From positions 108,686,001 to 108,750,000 of the forward strand of contig OZ231126.1 of NCBI GenBank assembly GCA_965153355.1: a stretch of DNA of 64,000 bases, read 5' to 3'. The notes beneath the pieces were generated by a model, which did not search any database, was not told where the DNA came from, and was given only the letters and a program-made list of their open reading frames with translations. Below are positions 54,840 through 64,000 of this stretch, piece after piece. A program made the translations under genes and the position numbers. Origin of the DNA: Flaccisagitta enflata (taxonomy: Eukaryota; Chaetognatha; Sagittoidea; Aphragmophora). Numbering within the stretch: position 1 is the first letter of the stretch; each line of letters begins with the position of its first letter.

Positions 54840-55770
54840 ATTACGTGGCGCAGAGGGAATGAGGAAAAATTCATGTGACGTAGGATGACTGAGAAGGAAG
54901 AAATGAGGAAAACCTTATGTGACGTGTACGCGTGTGATGACAGAGAAGAAATTCATGTGGCGCAAGAGAACAAAGAAAGAATTTATGTGGCGTAGGATGA
55001 CCGAGGCGGGAATGACGTGACGTGGTATGATCGAGGAGGAATTCACATGGCGCAGGATAACAGGAAGATGAGGAAGGGTAGGATATATGTTGCGTAGGAT
55101 GACTGAGGAGTAGAGTGGTCATACATGACTCTATTACCTTGCTCAATACGGCATTTACGGGGGTATCACACCACTATTTCTGAGTATATTTCCCAAGTTT
55201 GACGACTCTTTTATCCGATCAAAACGATGCGGAGTAGGATGAAGAGGAGGGGTAAAAGTGGTAATTGCCTATTTTCTTTCTTTTTTTCAAGAGGTAACTT
55301 CAACGGCTTACACCTCCTTTACAAATTGACAAAATGACCTCAACTTGGGCCCATTTTAAAGAGCAGACACAGCTTTTTTAAATGAGCCCAAGTTGAGATT
55401 TTTTTTGGATGTAGTGGATGGCCCATGTTCATGCCGTAAAGACCAAGATGAAAAGGTCAAATAGTGACCACTCTACTGAGGAGGGATTCACTTGGCGCTG
55501 GATGAGTGAGGAAAACGTCATGTGGCGTAATATCTGTGGTGGAATTTACACAGCCAAAGACGACTGCTTGGAGGAGTTCATGTGACGCTGGGAGACTGAG
55601 GAGGAGATTCACATGGCGATAATGGCTGAGTGTATATGCATGTCAGTATGTGGCGTAAGAGGCTTTTTGGGTATTCATGTGGCGTTTGGGGCTGAAGGGA
55701 TACATTCACGTGGCGTAGGACAACTGGTAGGAGGTATTCACGCTGTGTGGGATGACTTAGAGGAGGGATT
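54840..55770. repeat. Degenerate ~35-45-bp tandem array
   Basis: Units with TTCATGTGGCGTAGGATGAC and GAGGAGG repeat through 54840-55110 and 55476-55770. The array is split by a MITE at 55113-55473. Confidence 0.8.
55113..55473. mobile_element. 361-bp MITE with TA target duplication
   Basis: TA at 55111-55112, then GAGTGGTCA; at the other end TGACCACTC, then TA at 55474-55475. A central hairpin pairs CTCAACTTGGGCCCATTT with AAATGAGCCCAAGTTGAG. TA duplications are typical of Tc1/mariner-type elements. No ORF. Confidence 0.7.
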
Positions 55771-55966
55771 CGCGGCTGCTTATTGGTTGCCTTCGGTCGC
55801 CGTCAGTTGGCGAGGAAAAACGGATTAATTCTTCCGTAGGCACGCGTTGGAGATTAATTCAGATCCAACTGCAGGTGCAAATCGCCTTGTTAATCAGTTC
55901 ATCAACGAATTAATGAACAATGCGGTGATGATGAGCCTCGGGAGGCGAAGAGAAAGAGAAACAAGC

Positions 55967-56072
<106 letters not shown>

Positions 56073-56159
56073 AGAGGCAGAAAGAGAGAGATGGACAAGG
56101 AAAGGACAAGGAATGAAGGAATGTTGCTGTACGTACATCCAGATCCCAGATGTAAAAGT

Positions 56160-56378
56160 AAACGAGGCCAATACCTTACAGTCGCGTGCGGTTGTTGAGA
56201 CCATAAGACCAAAAGACTAAAAGATCAAAAGACTAAAGGAAAAAATGTAAATTGTCTTGAAATAACTGAAAATGACTTAAAATGACATAAAACGACAAAA
56301 ACAAGCTTAGCGTGATGGACGGACCAACGGACAGATGGTCAGAGTGGGCCATAGAGTCGCGTGCACGCGACTAAAAAT
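56160..56378 (-). repeat. rep-H copy 13 (R)
   Basis: AACGAGGCCAATACC, GTCGCGTGCGG, ACTAAAAG-like units, GGACGGACCAACGGAC, perfect hairpin AGTCGCGTGCACGCGACT. Confidence 0.85.
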
Positions 56379-56399
56379 ATGGGTGGAAAAACGTTCATT

Positions 56400-56583
56400 G
56401 TTTTTTATTCGCTATGTCCGACGGATGATCGGATGGTTGGATGGTCGGATGGGTGATAACACATAAATTTTTCCGCGTTAATGAACGTTTTTTGCAGTAC
56501 TACACCTGCTTAATTAGCCTTTTTCATCACTACCCCTGCCCACCCGCACGCGACTTGTGTAGCCGTGTATCCGGCCTTATTTA
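56400..56583 (+). repeat. rep-H copy 14 (F, hairpin end lost)
   Basis: GGATGATCGGATGGTTGG tract, then CCCCTGCCCACCCGCACGCG and GCCGTGTATCCGGCCTTA. Confidence 0.7.
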
Positions 56584-57154
56584 CTTCCACTTTTTATAGC
56601 TAACTGAAGATAACCCTTTGGAAGGGAAAATTATCTCATCAAACTTGAAGTCCCATTCGCCTGAAAAAAAAAAACATACTAAGTTTCTCAAACCATGCAA
56701 AAGAAATGGGGAAAACTACTTTCAATCATTAATCTAAGATTCTGAAGACTACTCTTTCGTTTTCTTCCAAAAGCAATGGGTCTTACAGTTGGGTTTATTT
56801 CAGTTTTGTATTTGCTAGTTACCAGAATTAAATGAATCGAAGTATGTTCACTTGATTTTCGTGAGAGGGGGAGGGTAAGGGAAATAAAGACCGGCACTGA
56901 TAGCGCTAATGAGAGGAAATTCGGAATGACAAATGGAACAATATCCCTCACTTTGCCTAAACTGAAACATATGGAAAAGGGCCCGGTAAACCCTCACAGA
57001 CTAGTTTTCCATTAGATGAAACAATCTTAAAAACATTCACTCGGAGTCTAACCGAAATTATTATTCACAAAAGACAATAGACTGGGTACATTCTACAATT
57101 TCTTTACGTGTTCCATTTGCCTGTTTCCAAAGACTAGATTTTAGACTCAAGCGT

Positions 57155-58809
57155 CTAAGCAACTTCGCCTCCTTCTAGCGTACCCGCCATACGATTTACG
57201 CTTTCGACTTTCACCTCCTCATGAGCCTCAATCATTTGACCATCCTCGCCTTCTTCCAGCGTGCCCACCATACGGCTTTCCATTTCAACTATCACCACGT
57301 CATGAGACTCGATCATCTGTACATTCTCCTCTTCTTCAAGCGTACCCAACACACGGTTTTCGCTCTCAACTTTCAACATGTTATGTAGCATTTCACAAAT
57401 AGCATTTCGCCATTCTTCAGGGCAACAGCGGCAGCGGTTGACAATGCTTTTAGCAAAAGATACCAAAGCAATAATGGGCGGGGTGAATATTTTGGCGACG
57501 TTCAAGCCGGAGAACATGATAGTTCCATGTAAGAAATGCGTGATCTGACAAACAATGATAAAACAAAACATGTAATAGTTGATATAGTATGATATGTTAC
57601 GTCTTGAAATTTTTGCGTCATCAGTCGCAAGTAGGTAAAGACTGTTGACAGGCACGACACTGCTCAGGCAAAAGTGAATCACAGTGCGACTGATTTTCCA
57701 ACAACGGCTCACGCAACAGGCGCTTCTACATGGCATGACAATTATAAGAAGAGTAAATATTGTCGAAACTGGGTGTACAAACAATAAAGTAAATAATTTA
57801 ATGATCATATAGACATTGTCTTCAGGGCCATCCTGGAAAAAAAATAATCTAAAAGAAACAGTTCCAGAGAAGATGTTGGTCAGTACAAGAAAACTTATCG
57901 GTAGAAGTGAGGCTGCAGAGGGAGACTCTGCATGAATCCAGTGCGCACGTCGATTTTTAGCCACCCAATTCACAATCGAGATGACGATCGTGATCGTGGA
58001 CGAGGCAATGGATAGATATTGAAGTGGGCTGGCTGGAATAACATCAAGCATTGATTTTGAATAAACAGCAATCCACTGAGTCGCCAACTGAGGTATTGAT
58101 TCGAACACCACTTCACATATCTTTAGCGACGAAGCTATGACTTTTAGCCTGTGAGAAAAAAACCAAAGCATCATTTTCAGTCTATTATGATTCTGTATGT
58201 CTGTGTCTTCTGTATCTCTATGTCTATCTGTCAAATCTGCAGAATTATAATGAGGTAGCGAAGAAATATTGACAAAAATTAGTTCAACCTGAATAATTCA
58301 CCCTGCATTCCATTCTCATCCTCGTCGGAGTTACAAATGATGGAAATGGCGCCATATGTATTGATTACGACGGGCGCCATCAAAAAAAGCGAGCAGAGAA
58401 GAGGGAGCATTCGTATTGGCTTTGGCAGCCACTTCATACAAGCTTTCCCTTGAAAACATAACACGAAGATGAATTGGACCAACCCACCCAGTGAGATCCA
58501 AAATATCGTCAATACGGCGTAGTCCGAGTTTTCGCCTCTGCTAAGGCCACCTTACTCTGTTATATAGTATCTTGTGTATTCGCCTTCGGCACGTCTATAT
58601 TCCGTTGTATTTCGGTACGCTAAGTAGATGGAGTGATTGGAGTAAATGGAGTAATTGGAGATATTGAACCATTCTGTAGAGGATAAGGTTGGAGTTACGC
58701 TGTAATTCCAGTATTCATAGGCAAGCGCTACGTCGCTACCTAGGTCGACCAACGTGAAAACGGTCCCGGAGCAAAGAGTCAAGATGCCGATCAACGTACT
58801 AAACTTCAT
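57155..58809 (-). CDS. XK-related (XKR) multi-pass membrane protein, one in-frame stop
   Basis: XKR proteins are plasma-membrane proteins; some scramble phospholipids. ATG at 58809-58807. The first reading block is 58809-58289. A 140-bp intron (58288-58149; GTTGAA...CTCACAG, phase 2) separates it from the last exon, 58148-57155. Total is 505 codons. Residues ~1-35 hold TM1 with TLVDLGSDVALAYEY, the Asp-rich family signature. Next come a loop with several N-x-S/T sites, TM2 (LTIFWISLGGLVQFIFV), and after the intron KICEVVFESIPQLATQW, the ES-x-PQ family box, with further membrane segments. The cytosolic tail has three ~22-residue repeats (RVLGTLEEEENVQMIESHDV type). TAA at 58554-58552 lies in the extracellular loop, in a 15-base GT...AG segment. 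Confidence 0.75.
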
Positions 58810-59195
<386 letters not shown>

Positions 59196-59370
59196 CCTCC
59201 TAAGTAGATAAATGTCGTACATGCTGTATGTGTGAAATGATATAATCTAGTGATTGTTATATGATTGGTCGGATATAAAGGACCTCCTGAGTGGATAATT
59301 GTCATACATGCTGTAAGTGTGAATTTAAAAAAATCTAGTGAGTGTAATATCAGTCGTCGGACTTAATTAT
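59196..59370. repeat. ~88-bp tandem duplication
   Basis: GGACCTCCTAAGTAGATAAA and the following TACATGCTGTATGTGTGAA recur from 59280 as GGACCTCCTGAGTGGATAA and TACATGCTGTAAGTGTGAA. A third start (AAAGGAC) lies at 59372. Confidence 0.85.
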
Positions 59371-59494
59371 AAAGGACAAGTCGAGGAATCGAATAGAGGC
59401 GAAAACCCGCTTTATTCATTTCTAGCTGTTAATTATAACTGTCACGAGCACAAATTGACATTTTTTTATGTTTGTAAAACTGTAAATGTATTCC

Positions 59495-59812
59495 TTTGTC
59501 GCTTGTTATGCGTCTCTACAAGAGGGTGTGTTAGTCGGTCCCGCATCAATGCAACAATTCAATAGTCGCATAACGCGTTACTGGCGTGCACGCGACGTAG
59601 AAGGTGGCATGTCATTCCATCCAACTGTCCGTGTGTCTCTCCGTCCTTCACTTTTTAGTTGCGGACATGCAACTCTATAAGAGGCTTTGTCCGTCTGTTG
59701 GTCCGTCCGTCCGTCCGTCCGTCGGTAATGATCGAGTCGAAAAGTGGGAAAACGCGCATTTCCGCCCCTGCCCACCCGTCCGCAACTGGTGGCCGTGTAC
59801 CCGGCCTTGTTT
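59495..59812 (+). repeat. rep-H copy 15 (F) preceded by a fragment
   Basis: Fragment TTATGCGTCTCTACAAGAGG at 59505. The full copy is about 59655-59812: GTTGCGGACATGCAAC hairpin, (GTCC)n, CCCACCCGTCCGCAACTGG, GCCGTGTACCCGGCCTTG. Confidence 0.85.
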
Positions 59813-60007
59813 AAGTATTGACTTTTTTAATCATTTTTAGGTCATTTTGAAATGTAATCATGCTAGTGTCTTAATCAATATTCATGATCATGGTAGGTGG
59901 AACAATATCCCTCACTATGCCCAAACTGTACTGTGAGCCCTCACTGACGTTTCTGTAATAATTTCTGTAATATTGTTATCAAATCATATGTATATGGGCC
60001 ATATACA

Positions 60008-61206
60008 CAGCGCAATCTGTAGTGATATTTATCCCATGGGGAATTTCCTGGGGAATCCCTATTACAATTACTTTTTAAAGGGAGCCGGGCTTTTTTGAGG
60101 AATATCTAAGTTTTATTCCAGGGATTTCCCTGGGGATTTCCCTGGGGAAATCCCCGGAGAAATCCCATGTTACAACTATTTTAGTCACGTGCTACGCGAC
60201 TCTAAACCCCGCTATGTCGGTCCGTCGGTCGGCCCCCTTTTTACTTTTTTGGCGTTTTTGAGCTTTTTGAGTATACGGCTCCTGCCCAGATGCCCTAGTG
60301 ACCTTCTCCAGCACTGCTCCTGCCCACCTGCACGCGACTAAGGTAGCCGTGTATCCGGCCTTGTTTAAAGTGAACCGGGCTTTGCTGAAGAATTTCAAAG
60401 TTTAATTCCGTGGAATCCCCTGGGGATTCCCCTATTACAATTATCTTGAAAGTGAACCGGGCTTTACGATGGCGAGCATCTGAAGGCAAGATTTAGTGTG
60501 TTAACTGGGGTCAAAATAGAAAATTTCATAAGAATAGAAATGAAAAGTAACATAAAAAAAGTCTTTGTTGTAAATCATGGTAAATATGTAATTGCAAAAT
60601 TTGCATTCAAATAGGACAAAAGAGCAAGTAATGATACCAATAACTAAATAGATTCATGAAAATTTTTTTGAAATTTTATGTTTGTTCACTGACAGGAGGC
60701 TTGTCAAAATTATAACTTTGCATAGAATATGAAAAAATACAAAAATGAAGAACATAGTCGCCTTTCATAATTGATTACAGTGGCGGCTATGTTTTTGAAA
60801 ATGCAAAATTCCTTTGCATTTGGGAGTCTTATAATTTTGACAGCAACAATTGGATAAAAAGTGTAAGCAAAATTTCATTAAAGACCCTTTTTTCTTGGCT
60901 TTGCTTATGTGAATTGCTGATTTTAAGGTTTTCTTGAGGTCAGCATATGATAAAGACATACACAGAGTATGTTCCTAGAGACAATTTGACTCTTGAAAAT
61001 ATATTTGGCATCATTATTATTTCAAGTAAAGTTGAAAAAATAAGATGAAACACTAATTGTGGCATCAAATGCTAGCTGTCTTACTGAGAAATATCAAAGT
61101 TTAATCCCGGGGAATTCCCCGAGAAAATACCTTATTAAAAATAACGTAACCAATAAATTAGGGCTTTTCCCCGGGGGACTTATGTCTACTATAGATTGCG
61201 CTGTGA
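60008..61206. mobile_element. 1.2-kb inverted-repeat element
   Basis: CACAGCGCAATCTGTAGT at the left is matched by ACTATAGATTGCGCTGTG at the right (about 17 of 18 positions). Interior includes GGGGAATTCCCC-like runs at both ends, rep-H copy 16 and a fold-back core (60530-61020) shared with 40436-40995. No transposase ORF. Confidence 0.7.
60182..60366 (+). repeat. rep-H copy 16 (F)
   Basis: AGTCACGTGCTACGCGACTC, GGTCCGTCGGTCGG, CTCCTGCCCACCTGCACGCG, GCCGTGTATCCGGCCTTG. Nested in the 1.2-kb element. Confidence 0.85.
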
Positions 61207-61236
61207 TACAGAGAGAGACAAGAGATCCATATTTAC

Positions 61237-61727
61237 TAGGAGCCTAAAAAATCCAAATCAGGAATTTTCGTGAAACAATCTTTATTTGGTCAATCAAAGA
61301 ATGTATGATTTATCCTCAACAACAACAATGAGAAAAAGGAAAGGAAGATGAAATAGAAGTTGGAGACGAAAAAGAAGATGGACAGGAAGGAGAAGCAGAA
61401 GAGGAAAATGAGACAAAAGAAAAAAAAAGCAGTTTGTAGATGAATGGAAAAATGTGAGAATCATTTGCTCGTCTTGGCGATCATGCATACGCACCAACTT
61501 TGGAGGTTTTTTTTCATAATGAACAAGTGCACGGAACACCATCTCTTATAGCCCTGGGCCATACTTGCCAGAAATCTAATAATAAACAATGAAGGCTGTG
61601 AGTGGGGTCGGGTTAGAAAGAGAAGGTTCAACGTGGATAAAAACTAGGAGCCTAAAAAATCCAAATCAGGAATTTTCGTGAAACAATCTTTATTTGGTCA
61701 ATCAAAGAATGTATGATTTATCCTCAT
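61237..61727. repeat. 84-bp direct repeat, 408 bp apart
   Basis: ACTAGGAGCCTAAAAAATCC through ATGTATGATTTATCCTCA occurs at about 61237-61320 and 61645-61727 without visible differences. Between them lies purine-rich sequence and ORF-free DNA. Confidence 0.85.
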
Positions 61728-62382
61728 TTGATAAAAGAAACGAAGGTGAAGAAAATTTAATAATTTTTCAACTTTTTTTTTCTAAAGATACCATTATTAT
61801 TCAACCTTATCAACAGTCATGGTAATAACGGTAAGTGTAGCTTTTGTAGCCGTTGTGCAGCGCAGCGCGGGTTTTCTCCAATTTGGTCCATATCTGTTTT
61901 CCAGCTATACAAACGGGCTTCGGGGCACAGGAAACGAATCGAAGAAATGTTGCGATAGGGGTTGATCTCACTGGGAAAAAAGTTGAAACATTGTGATAAC
62001 TCTTCATCTTCTTTGTCTTGTCAGTTTGTTTGACTGTCTGACTGTCTGTCTGTTTGGTTATCTGGCTGTCTGTTTGACATGCAATGTTGCAGCAGAGATT
62101 GGGGTCACTGATCAGTGTAAACATTACGACAATGATATAAATTCATTCTTTTTTTTTCTTTTTGTCCTTCCTGTGTGTCCGACTGACTGTCTGTCTGTTG
62201 TTCTGGTCCTCTGTCTAACTGTTTGACTGACGCTGTCATTGACTGTCTTTAAAATCATAAAATGAGGATTGAAGCACTCTATTGATTGACACTTAATTGC
62301 CATATGTCTGTCAGTCTGTGCTGCTGTCCCTTAGAGAACAAACGTAGCTATTACGCTTGAGCTTTGAGGGCCAACCACCCCC

Positions 62383-62384
<2 letters not shown>
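61728..62384. other. No gene; short (CTGT) runs
   Basis: (CTGT)-like strings near 62030-62080 and 62170-62205. No recognisable gene. Confidence 0.5.
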
Positions 62385-62413
<29 letters not shown>

Positions 62414-62422
62414 CACACACAC

Positions 62423-62514
<92 letters not shown>

Positions 62515-62530
62515 AACACACACAAACACA
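62385..62530. repeat. (CA)n microsatellite
   Basis: (CA)n with a few AAA interruptions. Confidence 0.98.
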
Positions 62531-62739
62531 CTCACACACTCTACTCGCAAACGCGCGGCACACATGTGTGCTTACTCACGTACACCAAGAGGGAGAGAAG
62601 ATTCTTTTTTTCAAAATTCTTCATATCTTTTTTTCTTTAATGGGAGAAAAAATAGAGAAGGTTTCGTCATTTATCAGCAAAGAATGAAGGAAAATGAATT
62701 GTTATCGGACGCCGCCCTCACATCAAGCCTCTAAGGCGT

Positions 62740-63135
62740 GGAAGAAGAAGAAGAAGAAGAAGAAGAAGGAGAAGGAGAAGAAGAAGAAGAAGAAGAAGAA
62801 GAAGAAGAAGAAGAAGAAGAAGAAGAAGAAGAAGAAGAAGAAGAAGAAGAAGAAGGAGAAGAAGAAGACAGCAGAAGAGAAGAAGAAGAAGAAGAAGAAG
62901 AAGAAGAAGAAAGAAGAAGAGAAGAAGATAAGAGAAGAAGAAGAAGGAGAAAGAAGAGAGAAGAGAAGAACGAAAAAGAAAAGAAAAAGAAGAAGGAAAA
63001 GAAGAAAGAAGAAGAAGAAGAAGAAGAAGAAGAAGAAGAAGAAGAAGAAGAAAAAGAAGAAGAAGAAGAAGAAGAAGAAAGAAGGAGAAGAAGAAGAAGA
63101 AGAAGAAGAAGAAGAAGAAGAAGAAGAAAGAACAA

Positions 63136-63169
<34 letters not shown>

Positions 63170-63285
63170 CCAACAGCTACAGCACAACAACAACCTTAGC
63201 AACAACAACAACAGCAACAGCAACAACGGCAACTGCAACAGCAGCAACAGCAACCTTGCAGCAGCAACAGCAGCGGAATAAGGAG
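62740..63285. repeat. (GAA)n then (CAA/CAG)n
   Basis: GAA repeats with GGA and AAA interruptions to about 63128, then CAA/CAG/GCA triplets to 63275. Long ORFs here are an artefact of the triplets. Confidence 0.98.
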
Positions 63286-63379
63286 CAAGGTGAGATGAAA
63301 CGGGGGAGGCGGGAGGAGAAGCAGAAGAAGAGGAAAATGAGTCAAAAGAAAAAAAAAAGTAGTTTGTAGATGAATGGAA

Positions 63380-63656
<277 letters not shown>

Positions 63657-63659
63657 GCG

Positions 63660-63760
63660 ATCGTTTTCAACTCGAGCGTGACGGACCGACCGACCGACCG
63701 ACGGACCGACGGACGGACAAAGCCTCTTATAGAGATGCGTGGACGCATCTAAAAATGTGA
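63660..63760 (-). repeat. rep-H copy 17 (R, partial)
   Basis: GACGGACCGACCGACC tract, CTTATAG and hairpin AGATGCGTGGACGCATCT followed by AAAAA. Confidence 0.8.
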
Positions 63761-63812
63761 GAATCATTTGCTCGTCTTGGCGAACATGCACACGCACCAA
63801 CTTTCGAGAGTT

Positions 63813-63970
63813 TTTAGATGCGTCCGTCAGGAACGCATCTCTATAAGAGGGTCTGTCCGTCCGTCGGTCCGTCGGTCCGTCCGTCGGTCGGTCCGTCGGT
63901 CGGTCGGTCCGTCCGTCACGCCTGTGCAAAAAACGCGTTTCTCGGCTGTTTTTGGCCACGGTGAGATCCT
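63813..63970 (+). repeat. rep-H copy 18 (F)
   Basis: AGATGCGTCCGTCAGGAACGCATCT, TATAAGAGGG, then a long (GGTCCGTC)n; distal end not reached or diverged. Confidence 0.8.
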
Positions 63971-64000
63971 ACACTGAAACAAATGATCAACCATCATGTT

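Overview
This window is nuclear DNA from an animal, most likely an aquatic invertebrate. The evidence is GT-AG introns, an XK-related membrane protein gene, an F-box gene, BEL/Pao retrotransposon remains (a group known from animals) and a very high load of microsatellites, fold-back repeats and short non-autonomous elements. The species cannot be named from the sequence. No rRNA, tRNA or CRISPR array was recognised.

The centre of interest is 25.2-40.0 kb, a largely collinear endogenous double-stranded DNA virus or transposon of the Polinton/Maverick-adintovirus group. Every gene is on the + strand. The order is: packaging ATPase (2 exons); small basic helical protein; Asn-rich protein; integrase (one frameshift); small membrane protein; putative minor capsid protein; Lys/Ser-rich protein; two unrecognised proteins; linker-histone-like winged-helix protein; major capsid protein (7 exons); Arg-rich protein; and a protein-primed-type family B DNA polymerase with two in-frame stops and no C-terminal catalytic half. 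The capsid and ATPase genes are intact only when spliced. All seven introns are GT-AG with matching phases, and two of them contain the same ~58-bp tandem repeat. No maturation protease was recognised. The element therefore looks like an old insertion with a mixture of decayed and still-open genes.

The left third (1-25 kb) holds a ~160-bp tandem array, a two-Cys/His-cluster ORF, a decayed BEL/Pao pol (5.2-8.7 kb), a ~4.65-kb palindrome (10.0-14.7 kb) with a nested terminal-inverted-repeat element in each arm, purine microsatellites, and a decayed BEL/Pao-type gag (20.9-23.5 kb).

The right part (40-64 kb) holds a third copy of the nested element abutting a truncated Ty3/Gypsy-like RT-RNase H-integrase (42.3-45.9 kb). 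A recent A-B-B-A-B-A array of near-identical modules follows (46.0-48.9 kb). Next come an F-box ORF (50.1 kb), a decaying short tandem array invaded by a TA-flanked MITE (54.8-55.8 kb), an XK-related gene on the - strand (57.2-58.8 kb), a 1.2-kb inverted-repeat element (60.0-61.2 kb) and long microsatellites.

Scattered throughout are at least 17 copies of one short repeat family, here called rep-H. It has a terminal hairpin whose stem bases change in a compensatory way between copies, a variable (GGTCCGTC)n-like tract, and a conserved end reading GCCGTGTATCCGGCCTTGTT or close to it. Orientation F means hairpin end first on the + strand.
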